Assembly: GCA_017695065.1 (NCBI GenBank)
Contig: JADILZ010000046.1
Coordinates: forward strand, 1 to 64,000
DNA: 64,000 nt
Direction: 5' to 3'
Origin: Candidatus Cryptobacteroides excrementipullorum
GTDB lineage: Bacteria; Bacteroidota; Bacteroidia; Bacteroidales; UBA932
Part shown: piece after piece, positions 9,866 to 20,800 of the stretch
Numbering within the stretch: the stretch's first letter is position 1
Layout of the letters: the number at the start of each line of letters is the position of its first letter
Position numbers and translations under genes: made by a program
The notes under the pieces: generated by a model
What the model was told of the DNA's origin: nothing
What the model saw: the letters and a program-made list of their open reading frames with translations, nothing else
The model's database searches: none

Positions 9866-11716
9866 CTACCAACCTGGATTCTGTGTCAAAGATGGATTCA
9901 TCGTAATCTCATCATATGGGAATGGCAGCAAATAAAGTTTGTCATCCCAGTTGCCTCTTCTTGACTGAGCGTCATAAGTCACATCATAATTACTCAAGTC
10001 AGTAGGATCTGTTGTAACTTTATCCGGATCGATAAAGCCGTGGAACCAAGGGACATCAACTGCCCAATGCTCTCCGACACCATCTTCACTTGTGTTTGTG
10101 ATGAACTCTCTGTAATCTCCCCACCGGATCAGGTCAACATACCTGTCGCAGTCCTCAAGATAAAGCTCGAAACGACGCTCTGCCTTGATTCCATACTCCT
10201 CATTATCCATATCCAGAGCCGGAGCATCTGTCAGACCGGCCCTTCTGCGTACCATGTTCAATGCCTCAAGCCCTGAAATACTTGCAGGACCTTCCCCATC
10301 CATGCAGCAGGCTTCGGCATACAGAAGCAGAACATTCGAATATCTCATAAGAGGGAAATTGGTGGTATTACCATGAGTCTGACCGCTTTCATACCTGCCG
10401 GATTCTGTATCGTCCAGGAAGTCATAATATTTCATCCTGAAATAACCTTCGCAAGAAAAGTATCCGGTACTTCCCGCCACACCTCTGATGTCTGCATTTC
10501 CATAAGGGAACATCCTGTACACTTCATCAAAGGTAGCTATTGTGGCTCTTCTTCGAAGACTGTTGCCGTCATGTTTACAGAAAGCGAGGCCGAATGTCCT
10601 GGTAGGAAGAATGAATCCCCATCCGTCATTACGTGAAGAAGTATTTCCCGGAGCGAAGAACTGGTCATATCTCCAGTTCATATAAGCCCTGAACCAGTAT
10701 GGTTCCGTATTGGTTATGGTTGTCGCATCTCCGCTTATGTCAAGTTCGAGGAGAAACTCATCGCAGAAGTCTGCCTCTGCACGGAATACTGTAGAGTAAA
10801 CATAATCCTCACTTCCATCTATCCACGCGCGGGCAGAAGCACCAGGTTCAAGGCTGGCATTGTACTCCGCATTCGATGCATCCATTTCAGACTTATAGGT
10901 CATCGTGTTTGTACCATAAGAAGACGGACCCATTGTTGCCGTTCCCTTCCACAAATCATATTTGCCGGAATCAATTACCTTTGCAAGCTCGACCTTGGCA
11001 TTAGCATAGTCATTCTGCCACATGTAGCCCTTGCCTTTGTATGCATAGCAAGCCTCTTTGGTCCAGCGGCCACCTATAGCAGCCTGTCCGCCTAAAGCGG
11101 CCTTTGAAGGAAGGACTTCCGCAGCCTCGTCGAACTGCTGCATAATCCATGTCCAGCTTTCTTCTGGAGAAGTATTCCCCGGTGTGAACGAATAATCGAT
11201 ACCGTCAAGAGTGTGGGAAACAAGCGGTGCAGAACCCCACAGCTGCGTAAGATGCATCATAGCCCAGGCCCTCCATGCTTTAGCTTCACCTATTACACGC
11301 TGACGCTCAGCCGATTCGCCATTAAGTTTCTCTACTATCATATTACAACGGCGCATAATTCTGTAGAGCCTCTGATACATGTCTTTATATGCCCCTGTCT
11401 CTGAATTGTCCGTAAATCGAGCCATCGCCTGATAGTCCGCGCCATCGGAAGGACCTGAACCACCCGGCCATGAATCAGCGACTTTCGCTGTAGTGGTGGC
11501 GATGAAATGGATACCCCAATCACCCATCATGAGATATTTCACATCCACATAAACACCGGCAATCAACGACTGCGCAGTAGCGTCATCAGCATTGGCATAA
11601 GTCTCATCCTCCGGGAGAACGCCATGCTGTTCGAACTCCAGATATTTTCCGGAACAAGAGAAAATAAGCATTCCGGAAGCTACCAGTCCTGTTATTTTTA
11701 TCAATATATTTTTCAT
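9866..11716 (-). CDS. SusD/RagB family nutrient-binding outer membrane lipoprotein
   Basis: Lipobox LIFSCSGKYLEFEQHG; ...AKAWRAWAMMHLTQLWGSAPLV..., NFPLMRYSNVLLLYAEA, C-terminal LYLLPFPYDEITMNPSLTQNPGW. Confidence 0.95.
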   Translation of the reverse strand: MKNILIKITGLVASGMLIFSCSGKYLEFEQHGVLPEDETYANADDATAQSLIAGVYVDVKYLMMGDWGIHFIATTTAKVADSWPGGSGPSDGADYQAMARFTDNSETGAYKDMYQRLYRIMRRCNMIVEKLNGESAERQRVIGEAKAWRAWAMMHLTQLWGSAPLVSHTLDGIDYSFTPGNTSPEESWTWIMQQFDEAAEVLPSKAALGGQAAIGGRWTKEACYAYKGKGYMWQNDYANAKVELAKVIDSGKYDLWKGTATMGPSSYGTNTMTYKSEMDASNAEYNASLEPGASARAWIDGSEDYVYSTVFRAEADFCDEFLLELDISGDATTITNTEPYWFRAYMNWRYDQFFAPGNTSSRNDGWGFILPTRTFGLAFCKHDGNSLRRRATIATFDEVYRMFPYGNADIRGVAGSTGYFSCEGYFRMKYYDFLDDTESGRYESGQTHGNTTNFPLMRYSNVLLLYAEACCMDGEGPASISGLEALNMVRRRAGLTDAPALDMDNEEYGIKAERRFELYLEDCDRYVDLIRWGDYREFITNTSEDGVGEHWAVDVPWFHGFIDPDKVTTDPTDLSNYDVTYDAQSRRGNWDDKLYLLPFPYDEITMNPSLTQNPGW

Positions 11717-11734
11717 TGCAATACCAGATTAATG

Positions 11735-14700
11735 TCAGAATGAAAGATTTACACCGACTGTTACTGTTTTTGGAGTTGGATAGTCTCCGTAATCCATACC
11801 CATGGCGGATGAAGCATTTATCGTTTCAGGATCCATTCCAGGGTATTTTGTGAAACAGAAGAAATTGTCAAGAGATACATACACGCGCAGTTTGGAAACA
11901 TATATCTTCTTTAGAAGTCTTTCCGGCAAAGAATACCCGAGAGCAATCTGTTTGATCTTGAAGTATGATCCATCATACATCTGCATATCAGACAGATACA
12001 TATAGGTATCAGTCAAGACTGCCGGCTTAGGATACTTGGCACCGGCTCCTTTCACGCTCCAGCTCTCTGTCCACATTTCAGCAGGACGGTTTGCCTGAGG
12101 TACGCTACGGGTGTTGAACATGATTTCTCCACCTGCGCTTCCGCTTCCGAATATTGTGAGGTCGAATCCTTTATATGCAGCGTTGAAAGTAAGGCCATAA
12201 GTGAGAGTAGGTATCGCTGACCCCAGGAATACCTTGTCGGCTTCTGTAATATCGCCGCTCTTATCGGTATCCTGATAAACTGCCTCACCTGTTTCAGGGT
12301 CCGGACCAAGATATTTGTATCCATAATAGCTCCATACAGGCTGCCCGGCATCAAAATAAACCAGTCCATTTGAAGCGGAATCCTGAATCCTGGAATTATC
12401 ACCGATACTCTTGACCTCATTGCTCAAGGTAGCAATGTTCGCATCGATACTATAATAGAAATCGCCTGCGTTGTCTTTCCAGCCAAGGTCAAACTCAAAA
12501 CCATGGTTGTTTACAAGACCTACATTCCGTGTTACACTTGTCGCACCGGAAGACAGCGGCGGTGTCATGGAAATCAACTGTCCGCTTGTATTCTTGTTAT
12601 AGAAATCCATAGTGAAGCTGAGTCTGTCATTGAGGAACCTGGCATCGATTCCGGCATCCCACTGTTTGGAAGTCTCCCAACGAAGAGATGGATTGGCCAA
12701 TACATCAGATGGTTTGATTGCCACGGTATGATCTGTACTTGAACCACTCATAGGATAGTAATCTCCGGTTGTAAGAGACGATCCGTATCTGTATCCGCCA
12801 AGCACATTCACATTACCGTTTTCACCGTAAGAAGCTCTTACTTTCAAGAATGACAAGGCATTACGGCTCACATTGCTCATAAAATGCTCATTTGAGACAG
12901 TCCATCCGACTGAGACAGAAGGAAAATATCCCCATCTTGATTCAGGAGAAAGTTTAGATACGTCATAAGCATCGGCCCTGAAGCTTACCTGTACGCTATA
13001 CCGGTCATCATAGGTATAACCGACGCGACCGAAATAGCTGACGTTTGAATTCTCACTTTCCTCTCCGCCGACAGAGTCGCTTGCATCCGAGGTGGAATAA
13101 TTCAAATAGTGGAAATTATCAGCGTCGCTTGTAAAGCTGTTTGTGGAGCCGCTGGTAAAGTTAGACCATCCGTAATGGTAGGCCATACCTACCATTGCTG
13201 AGACTGAATGTTTGCCGAAAGTATTGTTGTAATTTATGAAGTTTTCCCAATCTATACTGTAGCCTGTACTTGTCTGGGCATTATAATTAGGAGTGGTTCT
13301 GGATGATATAGAGAAATATACCGGCTTCCCATAGTAGCTGTAATCTGATGAATTGATGTTGTAACCCAACCTTGTGGTCACGACAAGACCTTTTACCGGT
13401 TTGAAGTTCACAGCAGTGATACCTCTTGTATTGAAGTCCCTGTGACGACTGTCCTGGCTGTAATACCATGTCATAGGATTCGAGCTGTCAAGGATAAACT
13501 GAGGAACTGCCGCATAGTCTCCGTTCTCATTCTTCATAAACATGTCATCGCCATGCTGGCTTATAAGGTTCTGCATATATGCAGGAAGATTGTTCTTATC
13601 GTAGAATGTCGGAGTGAGAGGATCATAAAAATATGGAGAGTTGTAATGCTGCTTGTCTATGCCGTCTCCTGTCCTTTCATAGTCTGAATACGTGATAGTA
13701 TTGTTGGTGGATATGTTGAGCCAAGGTTTGATATCATATGATGCATTCAGCTGTAATGACACCCTTTTCATATAGTCCTTGTCTCCGTAGTACATACCGT
13801 CGTTGTCGAGATAAGACATCGCTGCATAAAGAGAACCTTTGTCATTTCCACCTTCAAAGCCTACAGTATGACGCTGGATATGGCCTCCATCACCATAAAG
13901 AGCATCCGCCCAATCAGTATCAGTGACACCATCCCATGCTGACATGGTAGTACCGTTCCCGGCAGCTGTCTGATATGCCACATACTGCTCAGCATTCATC
14001 AGATCCGCTTTCCTTGCAAGAGAAGTGAATCCATAAGAGAAATCATAGAAAATGTGGCCATCCTGTCCTTTTGCTCCCTGCTTGGTAGTTATGAGGACGA
14101 CTCCGTTACCTGCTTCCGCACCATAGATGGCAGCCGAAGCACCGTCTTTCAGGATTTCCATAGATTCAATCATGGTAGGATCAAGATACCCGATACTGGA
14201 AACTTTCAATCCATCAACGACATACAGAGGGTTTGTCGCTCCTGAGGAGTTAGAACTGATACCCCTGACTCTTATCTGAGGATCTGCACCAGGAGCAGCT
14301 GAACCACTATAGACCTGTACACCAGCCACTTTTCCTTGCAGAGCCTGCTGGACAGTCTCTACAGAACGATTTGCAAGTGCATCGCCTTTTACAGAAGAGA
14401 TGGCTCCCGTCACATCGCTTTTCTTCTGGACGCCGTAGCCGATGACCACGACATCTTCAAGAAGCTCAGCGTCTTCGGAAAGTGTGAAATTCAATACGGT
14501 TGCCCCACCCACTGCCTTTCTCTGGTCCACATATCCGAGACACGAGACGATAATAGTGGCATCAGGGCTGATACTGTCGAAGACATACTTTCCGTCCGCG
14601 TCAGTGACAACACCGGAAGATGTGCCCTCAATCAAAATAGACGCTCCGATTACCGGGACACCCTGCCCGTCAAGCACTGTTCCCGTGAGCCTGTGCTCCT

Positions 14701-14788
14701 GGGCAGATGCCTCGGCGCCGGACCAGGCCGCGATTGAAAAAGTTATTGCCACTACAGACAATACCTTTTTTATCAAGTTTTTAATCAT
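11735..14788 (-). CDS. SusC/RagA family TonB-linked outer membrane protein
   Basis: Carboxypeptidase-like N-terminal domain (LTGTVLDGQGVPVIGASILIEGTSSGVVTDADGKYVF), plug EDVVVIGYGVQKKSDVTGAISSVKG, C-terminal beta-barrel signature. Confidence 0.96.
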   Translation of the reverse strand: MIKNLIKKVLSVVAITFSIAAWSGAEASAQEHRLTGTVLDGQGVPVIGASILIEGTSSGVVTDADGKYVFDSISPDATIIVSCLGYVDQRKAVGGATVLNFTLSEDAELLEDVVVIGYGVQKKSDVTGAISSVKGDALANRSVETVQQALQGKVAGVQVYSGSAAPGADPQIRVRGISSNSSGATNPLYVVDGLKVSSIGYLDPTMIESMEILKDGASAAIYGAEAGNGVVLITTKQGAKGQDGHIFYDFSYGFTSLARKADLMNAEQYVAYQTAAGNGTTMSAWDGVTDTDWADALYGDGGHIQRHTVGFEGGNDKGSLYAAMSYLDNDGMYYGDKDYMKRVSLQLNASYDIKPWLNISTNNTITYSDYERTGDGIDKQHYNSPYFYDPLTPTFYDKNNLPAYMQNLISQHGDDMFMKNENGDYAAVPQFILDSSNPMTWYYSQDSRHRDFNTRGITAVNFKPVKGLVVTTRLGYNINSSDYSYYGKPVYFSISSRTTPNYNAQTSTGYSIDWENFINYNNTFGKHSVSAMVGMAYHYGWSNFTSGSTNSFTSDADNFHYLNYSTSDASDSVGGEESENSNVSYFGRVGYTYDDRYSVQVSFRADAYDVSKLSPESRWGYFPSVSVGWTVSNEHFMSNVSRNALSFLKVRASYGENGNVNVLGGYRYGSSLTTGDYYPMSGSSTDHTVAIKPSDVLANPSLRWETSKQWDAGIDARFLNDRLSFTMDFYNKNTSGQLISMTPPLSSGATSVTRNVGLVNNHGFEFDLGWKDNAGDFYYSIDANIATLSNEVKSIGDNSRIQDSASNGLVYFDAGQPVWSYYGYKYLGPDPETGEAVYQDTDKSGDITEADKVFLGSAIPTLTYGLTFNAAYKGFDLTIFGSGSAGGEIMFNTRSVPQANRPAEMWTESWSVKGAGAKYPKPAVLTDTYMYLSDMQMYDGSYFKIKQIALGYSLPERLLKKIYVSKLRVYVSLDNFFCFTKYPGMDPETINASSAMGMDYGDYPTPKTVTVGVNLSF

Positions 14789-14814
14789 AATGTAATAGTG
14801 TTATTAAATATATA

Positions 14815-14833
14815 AAACGTGATATATACGTTT
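14815..14833. repeat. Inverted repeat AAACGT-N7-ACGTTT upstream of susC-like gene
   Basis: Perfect 6-bp arms 14815-14820 / 14828-14833 in the 50-bp gap between the GH130 and susC-like genes. Confidence 0.5.
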
Positions 14834-14838
14834 CACAG

Positions 14839-15882
14839 TTAAAGCAGTGTAGAAAGTATCTCTCTGATGGAGAATATGGCCCCGCAGATGACCTCGTCGC
14901 TGGCACCATAGTACATAGTAATGGTATCCCCTTCAACTATGTGTCCGCTGGAGAAGACCACGTTCCCGAAAAAGCCTTCGAGTTCATATGGTGCAGAAGG
15001 TTCCATTATCGGTTCTTCGCTTCTGGCAATGACCTTTGAGGGGTCATCAAGGTCAAGGAGCAGGGCACCGAGGCAGTACCTGTTGTCAGCGTCCGCCCCA
15101 TGGTAAATTTCAAGCCAGCCTTTTTCAGTCCGTATCGGAGGAGCACCTGCGCCGACCCTCACGGAATCCCATTTCCCCGGACGGGTGGTGGCCACGCATT
15201 TGTGGTTCCCCCAGTGGAGCCGGTCAGGGGACTCCGCAATCCATATATAGTTTCCTCCGAGTTCAGGGCTGCTCGGGCGGTGGAAGACGTAGTATTTCCC
15301 GTTTATCCGCTCTTCGAACAGGGCGCAGTCCTTGTTGTGCGGAGGGAAAATCATCCCGTGGCGGTCGAAATGCTTCCAGTCCGTCGTATGCATGAGCCCT
15401 ACACCTACTGCTACCGGTGACACTTCCGTAAATGTCAGCCAGTATCCGTCCTCCATCTTCGCCACACGGCAGTCTTCGATTCCGAAACTCTCGAGAGGCC
15501 CCTGCCCGAAAACGGGGGGATATGCAGGATCTTCCGAGAAATTCACCCCGTCTGCGCTGGATACCAGACGGAAGTAGGACAGTGTAGTAAGGTAATCCTG
15601 GCCTCTGTAGTTTATGACCCTCGGGTCTGATGCGTCCAGCTCAGGGTTGTCTTTGCCGAATGAAAGGACCTTAATCCTGCCGTTCTCGTCATATACGGGG
15701 AAACTGACAGAGCCTTCCTGCTGTACAGGGCGCTCGGCTACCCTGAGCACAAGCCATGTCCTTCCTCTATACCTGAATACTCCCGGGTTGAGTATGCAGG
15801 CTATCTCCATCCCTTCTATGGCCGGCTCCAGGGACTTCACGGTAAGGAGAGGGTTGCCGGTGAATCTTTTCGCTATATCCAT
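14839..15882 (-). CDS. GH130 family beta-mannoside phosphorylase/hydrolase
   Basis: GPLESFGIEDCRVAKMEDGYWLTFTEVSP..., GAGAPPIRTEKGWLEIYHGAD, EGFFGNVVFSSGHIVEGDTITMYYGASDEV. Confidence 0.88.
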   Translation of the reverse strand: MDIAKRFTGNPLLTVKSLEPAIEGMEIACILNPGVFRYRGRTWLVLRVAERPVQQEGSVSFPVYDENGRIKVLSFGKDNPELDASDPRVINYRGQDYLTTLSYFRLVSSADGVNFSEDPAYPPVFGQGPLESFGIEDCRVAKMEDGYWLTFTEVSPVAVGVGLMHTTDWKHFDRHGMIFPPHNKDCALFEERINGKYYVFHRPSSPELGGNYIWIAESPDRLHWGNHKCVATTRPGKWDSVRVGAGAPPIRTEKGWLEIYHGADADNRYCLGALLLDLDDPSKVIARSEEPIMEPSAPYELEGFFGNVVFSSGHIVEGDTITMYYGASDEVICGAIFSIREILSTLL

Positions 15883-15909
15883 TATACTGCCTCCATTTGG
15901 AAAATAATT

Positions 15910-17601
15910 CTATTCTATAGGGAGGCCCTTGTATGCGCGGTATGTAGCCGCGAGGTCTGCCGTGCGGACGAAGATGTATTTCTTGCCGTCATTGCGTGCC
16001 TCAATCTTCTTCTTCAGCTCCGCCGCATAAGTGAGGCAGTCAGTTGACGCCGTACCTATCATCACGGAGAGGAAAAGGGGTTCGCCTTCAGGAGCATTGT
16101 CCAGGGCTGCATCGAGATATTCAGGCTCGGAGTTGGTGGTACCGACATGGAAGCAGTTCCCGTCCATGTGGTATTCATACGGGCCGATGCCCCTCCAGTC
16201 TGTACCGGCGTAGCCGCTCTGCACCACGTACGGCTGAACATTCCAGGCCACATCCTCACCGCTGATCATCTGCTTGACAGTACGCATACCTGCCTTCTCG
16301 ACATAGTGCTTCGCAAGGGCACAATAGAAAGAGAATCCTTCATATCTCTCAGGTATAGGCGACCCGTCTCCCATCATCGCGCCCATTTCCTGGCCAGTCT
16401 GTGCGAATTTCTCTTCATACCACCTGAATACTCTCGGAGCAAGGTCTGTGATGGCAGGATTGATAATCCATGTCACAGGCACAGCGCCGAAATTCGGGGA
16501 ATTGGCTATGGTATAAGGCATGTACACCATGGTATGCAGCAGATTGTCCCCGTCGGAAATGAAGAACGCTATCACCACAGTGTTCTCGTCCACCTCGTAT
16601 GCCTTCGGCTCAATCGGTTTCCCTTCTACATCAGGGAACGAGGACATGATGGTCATGTTCTCTACAGAAATAAGCGGCACCATCACGTACCCGTAATCAG
16701 CGAACAGCTTGTCGGCCCAGAGTTCATCGGTCCAGCCTACCACAGGTGTTCCCGCAGGATACCTTTTGATGACAGTCTCGTTGTAATGACATTCTTCAGG
16801 GACTGTGATGTCAAGGAAAAAGGTGAAAAGCCTGTTGGCCACGACATAGTCCTTGTTCGCAGCGCCCCAGCTCTGCTCAAAGTCCAGGTTCATGTGTGAC
16901 CATGTGAAAGCCACATCATGGTTGGCGCCATCGAACCAGTTGGCCAGTAGCCAGTCAACGCACTCTATATTGTTCTTGAATTTCCCCCTGAGATCCTCTA
17001 TCACCTTGAAACCGTATTCCTTCACCTCGTTGTAAAGCGACGGGGAAAGGATGAGGGCGTCCGTCTGTGCCGCAACAGTGGTAGCCGCCTCTATTGTAGC
17101 CTGTTCCAGGTCAGGGTCATAAATCACTACCCCCTTCACGAAATCCTTATATCTGGCAAGGAGAGCCTTGAATGCCGGATTCCTCTTGGTCTGGTCCAGG
17201 GAGAGGAACTCTTTCGGAAGGTCCTGGAATATATTGTCAAGCCAGAACTGGCCCATCTGGGCCATGGTGCCGTAACGGACTGTCCATCCGCCACGGTTGT
17301 CCTTGCAGCGGCTGTTCATCACATATATTTTCTGCTTTTCAGTCCTGTTCACTATCCCCTGGAGACCTATGGCCGCAATCTGGCCCTCAATGTCATCATT
17401 GGAAAGGTCCGCTACCACCAGTGATTCCGTAGGGACAGGATTTGTAGGATAGAGACGGTTCTCGAGACTTATGTCAGAGATCCCGCTTGATGGACATCCC
17501 TCTGTGCAGGATGAAAACGAGAGCAGCACAATTGCTGCCGGAATTAAGCCTGTGGCAATCCTGAAATGTTTCATAAATCTTTCGGTTATCAGTTTGTTCA
17601 T
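15910..17601 (-). CDS. GxGYxYP-family putative glycoside hydrolase-like lipoprotein (start may be 17574)
   Basis: PTESLVVADLSNDDIEGQIAAIGLQGIVNR..., lipobox LLSFSSC; resembles the uncharacterised GxGYxYP family found in Bacteroidetes polysaccharide utilisation loci (PULs). Confidence 0.65.
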   Translation of the reverse strand: MNKLITERFMKHFRIATGLIPAAIVLLSFSSCTEGCPSSGISDISLENRLYPTNPVPTESLVVADLSNDDIEGQIAAIGLQGIVNRTEKQKIYVMNSRCKDNRGGWTVRYGTMAQMGQFWLDNIFQDLPKEFLSLDQTKRNPAFKALLARYKDFVKGVVIYDPDLEQATIEAATTVAAQTDALILSPSLYNEVKEYGFKVIEDLRGKFKNNIECVDWLLANWFDGANHDVAFTWSHMNLDFEQSWGAANKDYVVANRLFTFFLDITVPEECHYNETVIKRYPAGTPVVGWTDELWADKLFADYGYVMVPLISVENMTIMSSFPDVEGKPIEPKAYEVDENTVVIAFFISDGDNLLHTMVYMPYTIANSPNFGAVPVTWIINPAITDLAPRVFRWYEEKFAQTGQEMGAMMGDGSPIPERYEGFSFYCALAKHYVEKAGMRTVKQMISGEDVAWNVQPYVVQSGYAGTDWRGIGPYEYHMDGNCFHVGTTNSEPEYLDAALDNAPEGEPLFLSVMIGTASTDCLTYAAELKKKIEARNDGKKYIFVRTADLAATYRAYKGLPIE

Positions 17602-17638
17602 CGTCCCGGCAATACAGGGCCGGGCGTTTTTCAGGATG

Positions 17639-17693
17639 CAAAAGTAGTTTCATACATGACATAAAAGGTGTACTATTCTATCAAAAAAGTACA
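17639..17693 (-). promoter_or_regulatory. Operon A promoter with HTCS operator-like element (site a)
   Basis: Minus-strand -7 TACTTTTG (17639-17646), 15-nt spacer, 32-bp element 17662-17693 (minus strand TGTACTTTTTTGATAGAATAGTACACCTTTTA). Confidence 0.7.
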
Positions 17694-17724
17694 TTATGAA
17701 TCATCCAGGGCGATTTTTGCCGGA

Positions 17725-17759
17725 TTTGTTACGAATGAACGTATTTAAGATTACATTTG
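17725..17759 (+). promoter_or_regulatory. Candidate HTCS promoter (TTTG-N23-TACATTTG)
   Basis: TACATTTG at 17752-17759, TTTG at 17725-17728 (spacing longer than the usual 19-21); supports ATG at 17804. Confidence 0.45.
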
Positions 17760-17803
17760 CAGAAAACTGGATACAGCTACGGAAAATCTCATACTGCATT
17801 CAA

Positions 17804-20800
17804 ATGAAAAAGACGACCATTACAGCAGTTTTCATCATCCTTGTCATAACAGGCTTATTCCCCGTCCATGCCCTTGCCACGCCGGGCTGCTATGTAAGGA
17901 CCAATGCCGACGGGCTCTCCAACAGCAGCATTACCTGCATGTACCAGGATTCGCTGGACAGGCTATGGATAGGGACATGGGACGGGCTCAATGTATATGA
18001 TTCCCATGAATTCTGGGTATGGCAGCACGAGCCGGATGACGACAATACAATATCAAACAACGTCATTCGCGGCATTGCCGAACAGGATGGAGGAATAATG
18101 TGGATCGCTACGGATTACGGGATAAACAGGATCGACACCAGAAACAGTATCGTGGAAAGGTTCTATCTGGGATATGAACACCGCAACCCCACTGAAGAAA
18201 AGACTTTCAGCGTGACAGTGTCGGATGAAGGAGAAGTGTTCTGTGCGGCAAAGGACTGGGGCATTGCTTTCTACAACAGCACTTCCGGCAGGATGGAGGC
18301 CGTAAATATTCCCGGGATAAGCACGTCAGACATTGCCGGAATCTACTGCGGTGGGAAAGGCAGGCTCATCCTCATATCCGTAAACGGCTCTGCGGCACTT
18401 GTCAGGTATACATTCCCTGAGCCAGGCAAAATAGACATAATAGAGAAGTCGGACATGCTCCCCGGAACCACAATATACTGCCTGTCTGTCTGCAGGGATA
18501 TACTGTATATGCTTACAACGGACAATGAAATGCTCCGTTATGATACCGTCACCTCCACATTCACAGACAGGATACATGTCCCGGTCAAAGGCAAGGTCAA
18601 AGCCGTGGCAGAATTGGACGGAGGACGGGTGGCCCTGGGATTCGACTCCAGGGGAGTTTGCACGCTGGAGCCAGACACAGGAGCCCTGGACTGGATTCCC
18701 GAGCTCTCCGACATCAACATATTCTCCATGTACTACGGCTCGCAGGACATTCTATGGATAGGTACAGACGGCCAGGGTCTCTGGGCATTCTACGAAGATC
18801 CGTTCAAGATGGACAAGATGACATATCTGCAGATGTCCGGGACAAGCACTAGGTATCCTGTACGTACATTCTACAAGGACAACATGGGGAACCTTTTCAC
18901 CGGCACGAAAGGAAACGGGATACTCGTGACCCGCGGCGGGAAGAGGGTCAGGTCGTACAGCACATCTGACGGGCTGGGGAACAACTCCGTATATGCACTC
19001 ACAGGATGGGAAGACGGAGACATACTCGTCGGACACGACGGGAAAGGCATAAATGTGATTTCAGGGAAGACAGGAGCCGTATCAAGAATCATCCCTGACA
19101 AGGACAATGACTTCGGCTCTGTCTACAACTTCCTGAAAGACGACACCACAGGCTATCTGTGGATGGGGACATCCGGGTACGGGCTTGTAAAGGCCAAAAT
19201 AGAAAAGACATCCGGAGAATACCGCATTTCCGACATCAGGAAATACACCAGCAACCCGAAGGAATACACATCCATAAACAACAATGTGGTCCAGGCCCTT
19301 GTACAGGAAGGTGACAGCGTCCTTTGGGTAGGGACACGAGGTGGCGGGCTCAACAGGCTTGACCTCAGAACCGGCAATTTCACCCACTATACAGTGGACA
19401 CAGGGGACAACCCCATCAGCAGCAATGACATACTGTCTCTGCATATAAGCAGAAACGGGACATTGTGGGCCGGGACAAGCTACGGTCTGAACAGGCTGGT
19501 ATCATATTCGGACGGAGCCTGTTCATTCAAGTCTATAACGACACGTGACGGACTGCACAACAACACCATACACGGCATCGAAGAAGACCACGCCGGGAAA
19601 CTTTGGCTAGGGACCAGCCAGGGACTTTCCGTATATGAGCCCAACTCCGGAAAAATCACCAATTACTACAATGACGACAAACTCCAGGACAACGAGTACT
19701 CTGACGGGGCATGCTACGCAGACGACAGCGGACTCCTGTATTTCGGTGGCATAAACGGGTTCAACTGGTTCAATCCGGAAAGCATCCAGCCGAGGAGCTT
19801 CGAGCCTGAAGTCCTTATCAGCAGAGTGACGCTCAGCCAGGATCCCGATACCGATATCATGGACAATTCCGGCACTATCACACTCCGGCACAATGAAAAC
19901 TTCTTCAACATATATTTCACTGCCCTTGAATATATTAACAACAGCAACTGCGAATACTCCTACATTCTCGAAGGGTTCAGCGGCGACTGGGTCCAGGCCG
20001 GCACATCACATTCAGCATCATTTACAAATGTTCCACCCGGCAAATACACATTCAAGGTACGGAGCACCAACGGAGACAAAGTGTGGAGCGGAAAGACAAC
20101 ATCCATAAAAATAAGGATAATGCCTCCATGGTGGGCGACAGTGTGGGCATATATAGCCTATACGATAATAATTGTCGTAGCCATTTTCCTGATACAGACC
20201 GCCATAAACATGAGGATGAAACAGAAGCACCGTCTGGAACTTGAGTCCCTCAAACGCAGACAGCTTGCCCAGACATATGAGGCAAAACTGAGATTCTTCA
20301 CAAATATCGCCCACGAATTCACCACCCCTCTCACTCTGATATGCGGCCCTATAGAGCAGATAATGAACGAGTACAAGCTGCCTGCCAAAGTGGAGAAGTA
20401 CAACAGGATAATACTCAACAATGCCGAAAGGATGCTACGCCTTATCCAGGAGCTCATTGAATTCCGCAAAGCAGATACTGGAAACCAGAAGCCGCAGTAC
20501 AGCAAAGTTGACCTGACCGAGATGATAATGACCATCATCGACAATTTCTCTGAGATGAAAGAGGAGAAACAGATAACCATGGAAACATCAATAGGACAGG
20601 GAATGTCAGTAGTGACCGACCACAACGCCATGGAAAAGATACTGTACAACCTGATCTCCAATGCATACAAATACACTCCGGACGGAGGTAATATCAGCAT
20701 CTGCGCCGGAACGGGGCCTGATGGCATAACAATATCAGTAAAAAATTCCGGAAAAGGGATTAAGCCGGAGCATCTGGGGCAGGTTTTTGACAGGTTTGTG

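Noticed and set aside
17696-17803. ORF-track start of the HTCS gene at 17696
   Set aside because: The 36 extra residues are not signal-peptide-like and the codons lie on the candidate promoter; MKKTTITAVFIILVITG at 17804 is a proper signal start.
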